Notes: generated by a model from the letters alone, not told the origin. 64,000 nucleotides of DNA from CAIWHR01 sp963713275 (GCA_963713275.1 CAVQLG010000010.1:62001-126000); one strand, 5' to 3'; shown: positions 32,056 to 41,852, counted from the stretch's first letter. Made by a program: numbers and translations.

Positions 32056-32384
32056 TGCTTACCAACCTGCGCCCTGCCGGGCGCCACGCCGGGGAACCGC
32101 CCGGACCGGCGGGAACCGCGCCAGGCGCGATGGCGGCATCATCGCGCGCTCGCACCGGCGGCCTCGCGCGAGATCAACCCGCGGCGTGCGCTGCGAACCC
32201 TTCCTCGAAGTCCTGGACCAGCACATCTGCGGCGCCCAAGCGCTGGGCCAAGCCAAGAGTCCTGCCATCGCCACCGTTCCTCCGCGCTCCCGCCGCCCTG
32301 CCATTATGCGCTTCGCGCCGCCCGCCGCTCCGGGGCTCGGTCCCCGGGGGATAATGGGTAGTGGCAGCCACCCATCCTCGTTCG
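32056..32384. promoter_or_regulatory. Divergent intergenic region between the CDF gene and earP
   Basis: No gene is supported here. Two -10-like hexamers fit the two directions: CATAAT on the minus strand (plus positions 32303-32308) toward the CDF gene, and GATAAT at 32350-32355, 35 nt before the earP ATG. Neither has a good -35 partner. Confidence 0.3.
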
Positions 32385-33539
32385 ATGCCGCGCACCGCCG
32401 CCCGCTGGGACATCTTCTGCAAGGTCGTCGACAACTTCGGCGACGCGGGCGTCTGCTGGCGCCTCGCGCGCGTGCTCGCGCGCGAGCACCACCTCGCGGT
32501 GACGCTGTGGATCGACGACGTCGCCGCGCTGCTGCGTATCGCGCCCGGTGTCGACCCGGCGCGGGAACGGCAGTCGCTGGCCGGCGTCGGTCTGCGCCGG
32601 TGGACGGAGCCGTTCCCGGCGCTGGCCGCGGACGAAGTCCCGGAGGTCGTGATCGACGGCTTCGGCTGCGCTTTGCCGGAGTCCTTCGTCGCCGCGCTCG
32701 CCGCCCGCAGCGCTGCCCCGGAGTGGTTCGTCCTCGAGTACCTGTCGGCGGAGCCCTGGGTCGACGCGGCGCACGGCAAACCGTCGCCGCACCCCGTGCT
32801 GGGGCTGCCGCGGCGGTTCTGGTTCCCGGGGTTCACGCCAAGCAGCGGGGGACTGCTGCGCGAAACGGGTCTTGTCGACCAGCGGCGGCGCTTCAGTGCC
32901 GACGCCGCCGCCGAGGCCGCTTTGTGGTCGCTGCTGGGCGTCCCGGCGCGCGCCGAGGGCGAGCTCCGGGTGTCGATGTTCCGCTACCCCGACGCGCCGC
33001 TTGCGGCGCTCGAGGACGCCTGGGCGGCCGGCGGCGGGCGCATCGTGTGCCTCGTGCCCGACCCGGCGTCCTTCGCCGGCCCGGACGGGGCCGTACCGTC
33101 GCTCGCGCCGCCGCAATCCCGCGGCGTGCTCACGGTCTGCCGGATTCCCTTCGTGGCACAGGACCACTACGACCGGCTGCTGTGGGCCTGCGACGTCAAC
33201 TTCGTCCGCGGCGAGGATTCCTTCGTGCGCGGGCAGTGGGCGGCGCGGCCGCTCGTCTGGCAGGCCTACCCGCAGGCGCAATCGGCGCACCTGCCCAAGG
33301 TCGCCGCGTTTCTCGACCGTTACTGCGCGGGGCTGGCGGCCCACGCCGCGGCCGCGGTCCGCGGGCTGTTCGCGGCCTGGAACGACGCCCCCGGGGCGCC
33401 GCCGATCGCCGACGCGTGGAGCGCTTACGCCGCTGCGCTGCCGGCGCTTGCGGCGGCCGCGCAGCGCTGGTGCCACACCCTCGTCGACCTGCCGGAACTG
33501 GCGGCAGGTCTCGTCAACGCGGCGGCGCACAGGGTATAA
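32385..33539 (+). CDS. earP: EF-P arginine rhamnosyltransferase
   Basis: 384-residue GT-B glycosyltransferase that adds rhamnose from dTDP-rhamnose to Arg32 of elongation factor P, letting EF-P rescue ribosomes stalled on polyproline. Family marks: WDIFCKVVDNFGDAGVCWRLA at the start with the DNFGDxGV nucleotide-sugar loop, catalytic-region Asp in that loop, FPGFTPSSGGLLRE, and the C-terminal VNFVRGEDSFVRGQWAARPLVW, very typical of EarP. ATG 32385 is favoured over the GTG 24 nt earlier because homology starts immediately. efp follows 41 nt downstream, the usual earP-efp pair. Confidence 0.94.
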   Translation: MPRTAARWDIFCKVVDNFGDAGVCWRLARVLAREHHLAVTLWIDDVAALLRIAPGVDPARERQSLAGVGLRRWTEPFPALAADEVPEVVIDGFGCALPESFVAALAARSAAPEWFVLEYLSAEPWVDAAHGKPSPHPVLGLPRRFWFPGFTPSSGGLLRETGLVDQRRRFSADAAAEAALWSLLGVPARAEGELRVSMFRYPDAPLAALEDAWAAGGGRIVCLVPDPASFAGPDGAVPSLAPPQSRGVLTVCRIPFVAQDHYDRLLWACDVNFVRGEDSFVRGQWAARPLVWQAYPQAQSAHLPKVAAFLDRYCAGLAAHAAAAVRGLFAAWNDAPGAPPIADAWSAYAAALPALAAAAQRWCHTLVDLPELAAGLVNAAAHRV

Positions 33540-33540
33540 T
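33535..33540 (+). promoter_or_regulatory. -10 box (TATAAT) for efp overlapping the earP stop
   Basis: A perfect TATAAT includes the earP TAA stop and lies 41 nt before the efp ATG. It would let efp be transcribed alone at high level. The -35 (about 33512-33517, CGTCAA) is weak. Confidence 0.45.
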
Positions 33541-33580
33541 TTCGGGTTTCCCGCATCCACTCCATAGCGCAGGTGCCGCA

Positions 33581-34135
33581 ATGAAAATCGCCCAGGAAAT
33601 CCGTGCCGGCAACGTGATCATGGTCGGAAAGGACCCGATGGTGGTCCAGAAAGCCGAGTTCACGAAGTCCGGCCGCAACGCTTCGGTCGTGAAGATGAAG
33701 CTCAAGAACCTGCTTTCGGGCTCGGGCACGGAGACCGTGTACCGCGCCGACGAGAAGTTCGACGTCATCCAGCTCGAGAAGAAGGAAGTCACCTACTCGT
33801 ACTTCGCCGACCCGATGTACGTGTTCATGGACGCCGAGTTCAACCAGTACGACGTCGAGAAGGAGAACATCGCCGACGCGCTGCCGTACCTCGACGACGG
33901 CCTGGCCTGCGAGCTCACCTTCTACGAGGGCAAGGCCATCTCGGTCGAGTTGCCGACCTCGGTCGTGCGCGAGATCACCTACACCGAACCCGCCGTGAAG
34001 GGCGACACCTCGGGCAAGGTGTTGAAGCCCGCGAAGATCGCCAGCGGCCTCGAGGTCGCGGTGCCGCTGTTCGTCGTCACCGGCGACAGGATCGAAATCG
34101 ACACGCGCACCGGGGAATATCGCCGCCGCGTCTGA
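33581..34135 (+). CDS. efp: Elongation factor P
   Basis: 184-residue three-domain translation factor that binds the ribosomal E site and accelerates peptide bonds between prolines. The modification loop reads EFTKSGRNASVVK with Arg at position 32, the residue rhamnosylated by EarP; lineages using EpmA have Lys here. Domains I (1-64), II (65-126) and III (130-184) are complete, with the family end GDRIEIDTRTGEYRRRV. A candidate terminator hairpin follows at 34159-34186. Confidence 0.97.
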   Translation: MKIAQEIRAGNVIMVGKDPMVVQKAEFTKSGRNASVVKMKLKNLLSGSGTETVYRADEKFDVIQLEKKEVTYSYFADPMYVFMDAEFNQYDVEKENIADALPYLDDGLACELTFYEGKAISVELPTSVVREITYTEPAVKGDTSGKVLKPAKIASGLEVAVPLFVVTGDRIEIDTRTGEYRRRV

Positions 34136-34158
34136 CGGGCGAGCCCTCGCCAGTGCGA

Positions 34159-34186
34159 CGACGGGCACCGCCAGCGCTGCCCGTCG
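34159..34186 (+). terminator. Hairpin after efp
   Basis: CGACGGGCA and TGCCCGTCG form a perfect 9-bp stem around a 10-nt loop, 23 nt after the efp stop, followed by CGTTCTCC. The stem is strong and the T-run poor. It could serve both efp and the convergent patatin gene. Confidence 0.55.
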
Positions 34187-34226
34187 CGTTCTCCGGCTCC
34201 TCGCAAGGCGGCGTTCGCGCTGCGCG

Positions 34227-35693
34227 CTACCGCGCGGCGGGGCCCGCCGCTGGTGCCTTCGCGGGTCGGTCCACGACGCGGGCTCCGAGGTCCTGCAGCA
34301 GCCGCTGGAACTCGGGCGACGCCAGGATGATCGTCCCCGCCGCGGCCCGCAGCCGGTCGACGGCCTCGTCGGGCAGCACGAACGACGTGGGCTGCAGGTT
34401 GAGATAGTCGCGCTCGGCGGTGTCCTTGAGCCGGGCAAACGAGACGTCGATGGCGTAGATCTCGGCGTCCGGCCCGCGGACCGCGACTGCGACCGCCGGA
34501 TCCTTGTTCGCCGCCATCGCCGCCGAATCGCGGATGACGCGCATGTTCGCCCACCGCGCCGCGGTGTCCTTGAGCTGCTCGACCGCCTCGTAGGAATAGT
34601 GGTCGATCGGCACGCCGGTCGCCTTCAGCAGGATATCCAGCGTTCCGGGCGGCGCTTCCGACTCGTCCCAGTCGGTCGGCGGGGACGACAGCGAGTTGAC
34701 GATAAGCACGACGATGCGCTTGACGCGGTCGAGCGGCGTCTTGTAGCCGGCGTCGTGCAGCGCCTCGAGGAGTTCGAGGGTATCGAGCACGCCGCGCATG
34801 CCGACGTTGTCCGACACGCCGCCGTCGACCAGGTGGATGTACGGCCGGCGGACGCCGTCCAGGTAGGCCTCGAGCGATTTCAGCGTCCTGATGGCGCGCG
34901 AGGCCGGCCGTGGTGGATCCGCGGACTCGGTGAACGCGCGCGCCCAGGGCGGCAGGCCCGCGCCGCAGGTGCCGCCGTGATTGTCGAGGGTGACGGGCGA
35001 GAGCACGACCGGCACCGCCGACGACGCGGCGGCGGCGCGGGAGAGTCTCAGGGCGTTGAGGTCCGCGCACAGGAAGTTGAGCGTCGCCTGGCTGAAGACG
35101 AATCGGGCGCCGGTCGAGATGTCGGTCGCCGAAGCCAGGATGAGCGGCCCCTTCCTTCGCTGGAGATCGGCGTAGGTCGCGCCGTTGAACAGGATCTCGT
35201 CGTAGAGGTCGGCGGCGAGTTCCGAGCGCCCCCAGGCCGTGGACCACAGCTTGCCCCAGTACGTCGGATCGACGACGCGGGCGACGATCTCGCCCTGCAC
35301 GTCGCGCTTGAGGAAGCGCTGCTCGTACTCGGCAAACAGCCGGTCGCCGTACAGGCCGTAGGCGAGCGCCGTGAAGCTGCCGCCGGACACGCCAGTGATG
35401 ACGTCGACCGCGTCGAGCAGGCGGTGTACCCTGCCGTCCGGGCCGCGGACCTCGGTGCGGGCGAGGAACTCCAGCACGCCGTAAGAGAACGCCGCCGCGC
35501 GCGTCCCGCCCCCGGAAAAGGCGAGGATGACCATCGCCTGCTTGTCCTCGAGCCCGGGCGTGCGCGTCTCGAAGCGGTAGCCGCCCGGCTCGGCACGGGC
35601 GATGGCGGGCAGCGTCGGACGGGTGGCACAGCCCGCGAGCAGGGACGCCGCTGCTACAACGACCAACAACCACGGCATGCGCATCCGCTTCAT
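34227..35693 (-). CDS. Patatin-like phospholipase lipoprotein
   Basis: 488-residue exported lipid acyl hydrolase. A lipobox (LLAGC, Cys about residue 21) follows a short signal. Patatin motifs: oxyanion loop FSGGGTRAAAF (near residue 60), nucleophile elbow GVSGGSF (GxSxG, near 100) and the catalytic Asp in VDGGVSDNVGMRG (near 290). The C-terminal 150 residues lack a recognised domain. ATG 35693 has GGAG 9 nt upstream; another ATG at 35708 would add five residues. A TAGAAT hexamer at 35730-35735 (minus strand) overlaps the preceding response-regulator stop and may be its -10. Confidence 0.88.
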   Translation of the reverse strand: MKRMRMPWLLVVVAAASLLAGCATRPTLPAIARAEPGGYRFETRTPGLEDKQAMVILAFSGGGTRAAAFSYGVLEFLARTEVRGPDGRVHRLLDAVDVITGVSGGSFTALAYGLYGDRLFAEYEQRFLKRDVQGEIVARVVDPTYWGKLWSTAWGRSELAADLYDEILFNGATYADLQRRKGPLILASATDISTGARFVFSQATLNFLCADLNALRLSRAAAASSAVPVVLSPVTLDNHGGTCGAGLPPWARAFTESADPPRPASRAIRTLKSLEAYLDGVRRPYIHLVDGGVSDNVGMRGVLDTLELLEALHDAGYKTPLDRVKRIVVLIVNSLSSPPTDWDESEAPPGTLDILLKATGVPIDHYSYEAVEQLKDTAARWANMRVIRDSAAMAANKDPAVAVAVRGPDAEIYAIDVSFARLKDTAERDYLNLQPTSFVLPDEAVDRLRAAAGTIILASPEFQRLLQDLGARVVDRPAKAPAAGPAAR

Positions 35694-35732
35694 CGCTGAG
35701 TTCTCCATGGAGCGATCGTCGAGGATTCGATT

Positions 35733-36338
35733 CTATCCGCTGAGCGTGGAACCCCCGGTCGGTAGGAGCGGGGTCATTCGGCCCGTCAGGCCTTGGCTGG
35801 GTCGCTTCTGCAGCTTGCGCTGCAGCGTGCGCCGGTGCATCGAGAGCGCGCGCGCGGTGGCGGAGACGTTGCCGCCGTTCTCGTGCAGCACGCGCTGGAT
35901 GTACTCCCATTCGAGCCGCTCGACCGACATCGGCTTGCTGTCGACGGGCAGCGAGTCGTCGCCGCTTTCGTGCGCGAATGCCGCCACCACCTCGTCGGCG
36001 TCGGCCGGCTTGGTCAGGTAGTAGTTGGCGCCGAGCTTGATCGCCTCGATCGCGGTGGGAATGCTGCCGTGCCCGGTCAGGATCACGACGCGCGTCTGCG
36101 GGTCGGCCGCCTTGAGCTGCGACACGAGCTTCAGCCCCGACTGCTCGCCGAGTTTCAAGTCGACGAGCGCGTACTCGGGAGACTCGGCCTCGACCGCGCG
36201 CATCGCCTCCTCGATCGAGTGGGCGACCGTCACGTCGAAGCCGCGGGCGCCGAGCGCCCGCGCCATGACCGTGCACAGAACCGGATCGTCGTCGACCAGC
36301 AGCAACGACGGCAGGTCGGAATCGGGTGCGTCCATCAT
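35733..36338 (-). CDS. regA: Redox response regulator, RegA/PrrA/ActR type
   Basis: 201-residue regulator. Receiver domain: acidic pocket LLLVDDDPVL, phosphoacceptor Asp in YALVDLKLGE (about residue 60), Thr/Lys switch residues in VILTGHGS and LTKPADADE. A linker leads to a Fis-like helix-turn-helix, NVSATARALSMHRRTLQRKLQKRPS, the sequence typical of RegA-family proteins. Homologues control hydrogenase, respiration and CO2-fixation genes in response to redox. The ATG overlaps the kinase stop (ATGA), and it follows the hypX-regB genes, so hydrogenase control is plausible but inferred. Confidence 0.9.
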   Translation of the reverse strand: MMDAPDSDLPSLLLVDDDPVLCTVMARALGARGFDVTVAHSIEEAMRAVEAESPEYALVDLKLGEQSGLKLVSQLKAADPQTRVVILTGHGSIPTAIEAIKLGANYYLTKPADADEVVAAFAHESGDDSLPVDSKPMSVERLEWEYIQRVLHENGGNVSATARALSMHRRTLQRKLQKRPSQGLTGRMTPLLPTGGSTLSG

Positions 36339-37624
36339 TGCGCCGATGTAATGATGAGTTGCTCGAGAGGCACCCGCATTTCGGCGAGCGCCCCGCCCTC
36401 GGGAGCGTTGGACCAGCGGATCGTCCCGCCGAGCCGGCTCACCGCCGACGTCGCCAGGACGAGCCCCAGCCCGCTTCCCTTGCCCGGAGCTTTGGTGGTG
36501 AAGAAGACCCGGCCCAGCTTCGCGAGGTCGCTCTCGGCGAAGCCGGGACCGCGGTCGCTCACGCCGATCCACAGCGTCGTCACGTCCCAGCGCGCGGCGA
36601 AGTCCACATGATGCGGCGAAGCATCGCCCGCGTTGTTGAGCAGGATCAGAATAGCCTGCCGCAGCATCTGGTCGGTGAAGATCTGTGGCGCGGGCCGCGA
36701 TCCATCGACGCTCCTCATCAGCGCGATTTCCGGCCGGGCGGCCGCAAACCGGTCCAGCGTCGCGTTGAGGAAGGTGTCCAGCCGCTGCCTGCCGCCGCCC
36801 TCCGCGCGCAGGTACCCGGCCGAGGCCGTGAATTGCGCCAGCGCGTCGCGGCAGGCATGGATCTGCGCGGTGAGGATCTCGGCGTCCTGCGCCACGGCCG
36901 GGGTGGGTGGCGCGCGCCGCAGCTCGCCGACGATCACCGCCATCGTCGACAGCGGGGTCCCCAGCTCGTGCGCAGCGCCGGCGGCGATCGTCCCCATGTG
37001 CATCAGCGCGGCGGCGTTGACCGCTTTCTGCGCCGTCCGTTCCAGCAGCCGCTGCTGGGTCTGAAACGCGGTGACGGCGCCGGTGATCACCCAGGTCAGC
37101 ACGATCGTCGTCAACACGAACGCGAGACCGCGGCCGACCGCCAGCAGGTCGTGGGGGACGGCGCCCCCCATGGCGCCGCGCAGAGGCGGCGCGAACCAGC
37201 TCGTGACCGCGGCGGCGAACACGACCAGCATCGCGCAGTACATCGCGGCGCGCACCGGCAGCAGCAGTGCTGCGACGACGACGTGGAGCAGGAAGAACAG
37301 CGCGAAGGGGTTGCCGGCGCCGCCCGACAACCCCAGCAGCAGCGAGAACGCCACGAGGTCGAGCAGGATCTGGACGACGACTTCACCGGCGTCGAACCGG
37401 GCACGGGCGACGAGCCGGCGCCAGGTCCAGATGCTGACCGCGGTCAGCACCGCGATGACGGCGACCATGGCCGCGAGCGGCAGGACGACGCCGGCCGCGT
37501 GCGCGAGGCCGATCGCCGTGAGCTGTGCGATGTTGGCGACGGTGCGAAGCCTCAGGATCTGCCGCAGGCGGTCCGCGACCGGAAGGTCGAGGAGCGTGGC
37601 AGGGGTCGCCGTCTGGAAGTCCAT
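36335..37624 (-). CDS. regB: Redox sensor histidine kinase, RegB/PrrB/ActS type
   Basis: 429-residue membrane kinase. Six hydrophobic helices occupy residues 30-185; within them SGGAGNPFALFF contains the GGxxNPF motif that in RegB takes part in ubiquinone sensing. The phosphorylated His lies in MGTIAAGAAHELGTPLSTMA, the RegB-specific H-box. ATP-binding motifs: NNAGDASP (N-box), DRGPGFAE (G1) and GKGSGLGL (G2). ATG 37624 is chosen because it begins the family N-terminus; the same frame stays open upstream through hypX sequence, but the in-between translation is Arg-rich nonsense. Couples to regA. Confidence 0.9.
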   Translation of the reverse strand: MDFQTATPATLLDLPVADRLRQILRLRTVANIAQLTAIGLAHAAGVVLPLAAMVAVIAVLTAVSIWTWRRLVARARFDAGEVVVQILLDLVAFSLLLGLSGGAGNPFALFFLLHVVVAALLLPVRAAMYCAMLVVFAAAVTSWFAPPLRGAMGGAVPHDLLAVGRGLAFVLTTIVLTWVITGAVTAFQTQQRLLERTAQKAVNAAALMHMGTIAAGAAHELGTPLSTMAVIVGELRRAPPTPAVAQDAEILTAQIHACRDALAQFTASAGYLRAEGGGRQRLDTFLNATLDRFAAARPEIALMRSVDGSRPAPQIFTDQMLRQAILILLNNAGDASPHHVDFAARWDVTTLWIGVSDRGPGFAESDLAKLGRVFFTTKAPGKGSGLGLVLATSAVSRLGGTIRWSNAPEGGALAEMRVPLEQLIITSAQ

Positions 37625-37824
37625 CGGGGGATCGAGCTGCCGCGGTGCCAAGCCGCCGTCCGCGTCAAGCCCTGTTTGTAGCAGACTCGGGCGGTGCCGG
37701 CAACGCCGCCTGCGCTGGGGCTCACGGCTCGCGCGCCCCGCGTCCGATCCGCCTGGCACGCCTCGTCGCTCGCTCGTTCGGGCCCGGCATTGCGCCGGCG
37801 CGCGACGATCTCCTCTTTGCGTCG

Positions 37825-39566
37825 TCAGTCCCGCCGCAGCAGGTCGAGCGCCTGCGCCCCGGCGATGCCGCGCGAGGTGCAGCGGGGTCCGCGCGTGCGG
37901 CAGCTTGTGGACGAAATGGTGCCGCGCGACGTGATAGCTCGCGTCGAAGCCGTAGAAGTTGAGGCGCATGCGCTCCATTTCCGCGGCCCGATAGCTCTCG
38001 AGCGGTGCGGCGGCCTCGTCGGCGGCGCGCCGCTCGCCCTTCTCGGCCAGCACGTCGGGCAGCGACGGATCGGCCGCAAGCACCCGCGCGCGCTGGGCGA
38101 CCGCGTCGCGGAAGGTGGCCGGCGTCCCCGCGACGTGCGCGTCGACCAACCCGACGCGCGCCGCCTCGATGGCCCCCAGCGGCAGCCGGTTCCGCGTGAT
38201 CGAGAGCGCGCGCTCGGCGCCCACGCGCCGCGGCAGCAAATAGGTCCAGTACTCGGAGCCGTAGAGGTTCCCCATCGACTTGTAGTGGGGGTTGAGGATC
38301 ACGCCCTCGCGGGCGATGACGCGATCAGCCGCCAGCGCGAGGAAGACCCCGCCCGCGCCGGCGTTGCCCTGCAGCGCGGCGATCGTGATCTGCCGCGGCG
38401 CGAGCAGGATTTCGCGCACGAGGTCGTTCATCGCCTCGATGTTGCGCCACGATTCGTCGGCGGGTTGGGCGGCGGCTTCGATGAGATTGAGATGGATGCC
38501 GTTGGACCAGAAATCAGGCCCCCCGAAGAGGACGATCACCCTCGTCGGGCGCGCTTTGGCGCGGGCCACCGCCTCGCGCAGCGCTGCGCAATGCCGGGGG
38601 CCCATCGCGCCGTTGTAGAAGGGGAAGTGCAGATACCCGACGCCTGCGTCCTCGTCGTAGCGAATCGGGCGCCAGGTCGCGCCTTCGGCAAGAGCCTCCG
38701 GCGCGAGCGGCGCCTCGGGCAGGTCGGCGATGGCCTCGCCCAGCACCGTTTACCGCCGGCAGCTTGAACGACGGTTCGGCGCCGTCGCGGCGGGCGAGGT
38801 GGGTGATCCACACCGCCCCGTCGACGGTCGCGCGACAGACGGCGCCGTCGCGCGTTGCGATGAGCTCGCCCGGTGCGACCTCCGGGTGGTCGCGCCGCAG
38901 CGCGTCTTCCGCATGCGCGTCGAACAGCGCCACCGGCAGCCCGCGGATCTCTCCGCGCACACCGGGGAAACCGTCCGCGGCGCGGACCTTGCGCAGCACC
39001 GCGGCCGTACTCTCGCGCCGCCAGTCGATCGCGCGATCGGCTTGCCGCATCGCCGGCCGCAGCCGGCCGCGCACGTCGGGGCGCGCGTAGTCGAGCGGCT
39101 CGGGCCGGCGGCCCTGGGCGAGACGTTCCAGGACCAGGCGCATGGCCGCCACCGCCGCTGCGGTCACCTCGTGGCGGTAGAGGCTCCCCTTCGCCGCGTC
39201 GCGCATCGGGAAGGCCACACTCGCCCAGACGTCCCCCGCGTCCATCTCGGCGTTGGCCTGCAGCGCCGTCACGCCCCACTGCGTCTCGCCTTCCATGATC
39301 GCCCAGTCGAGCGCCGAGGGCCCGCGATCGCCCTCGATGCCAGGATGGATCACGATGCAGCGGTGCGCCCGCCACACCGGCTCGGGGATGCGCCGCTTCA
39401 GGAACGGCGCGACGATCAGATCCGGGCGCCACAGCGCGACCGCCTCGGCGGTGACACGGTCGTCGATGTCGAACTCGACCGAGATTTCGTGCCCGAGCGC
39501 GGTCAGCTCGACGTAGAGCCGCTGCGTCAGGCTGTTGAAGGCGTGGACGAGGAACAGGATGCGCAT
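37825..39566 (-). CDS. hypX: CO-forming hydrogenase maturation protein HypX/HoxX, two frameshifts
   Basis: About 580 residues corrected. The N-terminal half is a formyl-tetrahydrofolate hydrolase-like domain: MRILFLVHAFNSLTQRLYVEL, RCIVIHPGIEGDRGPSALDWA, GGDVWAS-type region and SLYRHEV. The C-terminal half is an enoyl-CoA-hydratase-like domain: FPFYNGAMGPRHCAALREA, GGPDFWSNGIHLN, LQGNAGAGGVFLALAADRV, NPHYKSMGNLYGSEYWTYLL. HypX makes CO from formyl-THF, giving the active-site CO ligand under air. An extra base near 38747 (in a TTT run) splits the halves, and another near 37895 hides the natural stop at 37825-37827 (GIAGAQALDLLRRD end). Follows hypE by 28 nt. Confidence 0.88.
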
Positions 39567-39594
39567 CGGGCGAAGGCTCGCGCGACCCCCCGGT

Positions 39595-40644
39595 TCAGCA
39601 GATTCGGGGCAGCTGCTCGCCGGTCAGCCAATCGACGATGCGCCGGCCGCCGAACGCGGTCTCCATCTGCACGAAATGGTGCGGGTCGGCAACCGCCTCG
39701 CCGACGATCGCGGCGTCGCCCCCGAGCGGGTGCGCGCGCATCGCCGCCAGCAGGCGCGCCGCGTCGTCGGGCGCGCAGATTGCGACCAGCTTGCCCTCGT
39801 TGGCGACGTACAGCGGGTCGAGGCCGAGGAACTCGCACGCGGCCGCGACCTCGCCCTTCACCGGCAGGCTCGCCTCGCGGATCAGCATGCCGCAACCCGA
39901 CTGCCCGGCGAGCTCGTTCAACGTCGTCGCGAGCCCGCCGCGGGTCGGATCGCGCAGGCAGCGGATGTCGGGGACCGCCGCGACCATCGTCGCGACCAGC
40001 CCGTGCAGCGCCGCGGTGTCGGATTCGATCGTCGTCTCGAAGGAGAGGTTCTCGCGCAGCGACATGATCGCCACCCCGTGGTCGCCGAGCGTGCCGCTGA
40101 CGAGGATCGCATCGCCGGGCCGCGCGCGGTCGCCGGAGATCTCCACCCCCGGCGGCACGACCCCGATGCCGGTGGTGGTGATGAACACGCCGTCGCCCTT
40201 GCCGCGCTCGACGACCTTGGTGTCGCCGGTGACGATCGGCACGCCGGCCTCGTGCGCCGCGCGCGCCATCGACACGACGATGCGCTGCAGGTCCGCGAGC
40301 GGGAAGCCTTCCTCGAGGATGAACGAAGCAGCGAGGTTCACCGGCCGCGCCCCCGCCATCGCGACGTCGTTGAGCGTGCCGTGGACCGACAGGCAGCCGA
40401 TGTCCCCGCCCGGGAAGAAGAGCGGCGAGACGACGTGGCTGTCGGTCGCCACCACCAGTCGCCCGGCGGGCACCTCGAAGCGCGCCTGGTCGTTCAGTTG
40501 CCGCAGCCAGGGGTTGTCGAATTCGCGCAGGAAGAGCTCGTCGATCAACTGCGCCATCGCGCGCCCGCCGCTGCCATGGGCCAGGTCGACGCGCCCATGC
40601 TTGAAGTCCACCGGCCGCACGTAGCCGTCGCGCACCTTGCTCAC
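39595..40644 (-). CDS. hypE: Hydrogenase maturation protein HypE
   Basis: 349-residue PurM-like ATPase that dehydrates a C-terminal thiocarboxamide to thiocyanate, making the cyanide ligands of the NiFe site together with HypF. Visible: LAHGSGGRAMAQLIDELFL at the start, DSHVVSPLFFPGGDIG, RDPTRGGLATTLNELA, and the essential terminal Cys in LPRIC. GTG 40644 (AAGG nine nt upstream) is chosen; earlier in-frame starts give a Pro/Arg-rich leader that overlaps hypD. Confidence 0.96.
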   Translation of the reverse strand: MSKVRDGYVRPVDFKHGRVDLAHGSGGRAMAQLIDELFLREFDNPWLRQLNDQARFEVPAGRLVVATDSHVVSPLFFPGGDIGCLSVHGTLNDVAMAGARPVNLAASFILEEGFPLADLQRIVVSMARAAHEAGVPIVTGDTKVVERGKGDGVFITTTGIGVVPPGVEISGDRARPGDAILVSGTLGDHGVAIMSLRENLSFETTIESDTAALHGLVATMVAAVPDIRCLRDPTRGGLATTLNELAGQSGCGMLIREASLPVKGEVAAACEFLGLDPLYVANEGKLVAICAPDDAARLLAAMRAHPLGGDAAIVGEAVADPHHFVQMETAFGGRRIVDWLTGEQLPRIC

Positions 40645-40702
40645 GGGGCTGCCTTCGCGCTGCGCGCTCTCCGGTGTTCGCCCTCGGGGCGGCCCTTCGG
40701 GC

Positions 40703-41851
40703 TCATCGGGGTCCCTCCGCCACCACGGCGACGTCCTTGAAGCGGCCGTAGGTGTAGTGCGCGGCGCAGGCACCCTCCGACGAGACCATGCACGAGCCGA
40801 GGGGGTTCTCCGGCGTGCAGACGGTGCCGAAGACCTTGCAGTCGGTCGGCTTCTTGACGCCGCGCAGGATCGCCCCGCACTCGCAGGCCTTGTGGTCGGG
40901 GACCGACCGGTAGGCGATGCCGTAGCGCGCCTCGGCGTCGAAGGCGCGGTACCTCTCCTTGATCGCCAGCGCGCTGTAGGGCACCTCGCCCAGGCCCCGC
41001 CACTCGAAGGTCTTGCGCAGCTCGAAAACTTCGGCGACCAGCGCCTTGGCCTTGGCGTTGCCCGCGCGGGTGACCGCCCGCGTGAACTCGTTCTCGACCT
41101 CGGCCCGGCCCTCGTTCAGCTGGCGGACGAGCATCAGGATCGCCTGCATCACGTCCAGCGGCTCGAAGCCGGCGATCACGACGGGCTTCGCGTACTCCTC
41201 GGCGAAGTACTCGTAGGGCTGGCTGCCGATGATCGTCGACACGTGCGCCGGCCCGATGAAGCCGTCGAGCGGCACCGTGCCGAGCTCGCGCACTTCCGGC
41301 GACTCGAGGATGTGGGTGATCGCCGACGGGGTCAGCACGTGGTTGCAGAACACCGTGAAGTTGGCGAGCCCCGCGGCCTCGGCCGCCTTGATGGCAACCG
41401 CGGTGGGTGGGGTCGTGGTCTCGAAGCCGATGGCGAAGAACACGACCTCGCGGTCCGGGTTCTCGCGCGCGATCCGCACCGCGTCGGCGCTCGAGTACAC
41501 CATCCGGATGTCGGCGCCGGCGGCCTTCGCCTTCATCAGGGACACGCCCTTCGACGCCGGCACGCGCAGGGTGTCGGCGTAGGTGCACAGGACGAGCCCG
41601 GGCCGCGCCGCGAGCTCGAGCGCGTTGTCGATGCGGCCGATCGGCAGCACGCACACCGGGCAGCCGGGGCCGTGGATCATGCGCACGTTGGCCGGCAGCA
41701 GGTCGGCCACACCGTAGCGGGAGATGGCGTGCGTGTGCCCGCCGCAGAACTCCATCAGGTTGTAGCCGCGCGGGCGGGCAGCCTCGCGGCGAATCGCCCC
41801 GGCGAGCTGTCTCGCGAGCGCGCCGTCGCGGAATTCGTCGACGTACTTCAT
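40703..41851 (-). CDS. hypD: Hydrogenase maturation protein HypD
   Basis: 382-residue iron-sulfur scaffold on which, with HypC, the Fe(CN)2CO unit is assembled. Diagnostic motifs: EFCGGHTHAISRYGV near residue 34, GPGCPVCVLP near 63, GFETTTPPTA near 140, and the C-terminal cluster ligands spread over CECGAILRG, CKVFGTVCTPENPLGSCMV. The stop-start spacing to hypC is one nucleotide, and HypC-HypD form a complex. Confidence 0.97.
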   Translation of the reverse strand: MKYVDEFRDGALARQLAGAIRREAARPRGYNLMEFCGGHTHAISRYGVADLLPANVRMIHGPGCPVCVLPIGRIDNALELAARPGLVLCTYADTLRVPASKGVSLMKAKAAGADIRMVYSSADAVRIARENPDREVVFFAIGFETTTPPTAVAIKAAEAAGLANFTVFCNHVLTPSAITHILESPEVRELGTVPLDGFIGPAHVSTIIGSQPYEYFAEEYAKPVVIAGFEPLDVMQAILMLVRQLNEGRAEVENEFTRAVTRAGNAKAKALVAEVFELRKTFEWRGLGEVPYSALAIKERYRAFDAEARYGIAYRSVPDHKACECGAILRGVKKPTDCKVFGTVCTPENPLGSCMVSSEGACAAHYTYGRFKDVAVVAEGPR

Positions 41852-41852
41852 G

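Noticed and set aside
36335..38746. Apparent HypX-histidine-kinase fusion protein
   Set aside because: The frame stays open between the two, but the connecting 90 residues are Arg/Gln-rich nonsense; hypX has a natural stop at 37825 in the adjacent frame and the kinase its own ATG at 37624.
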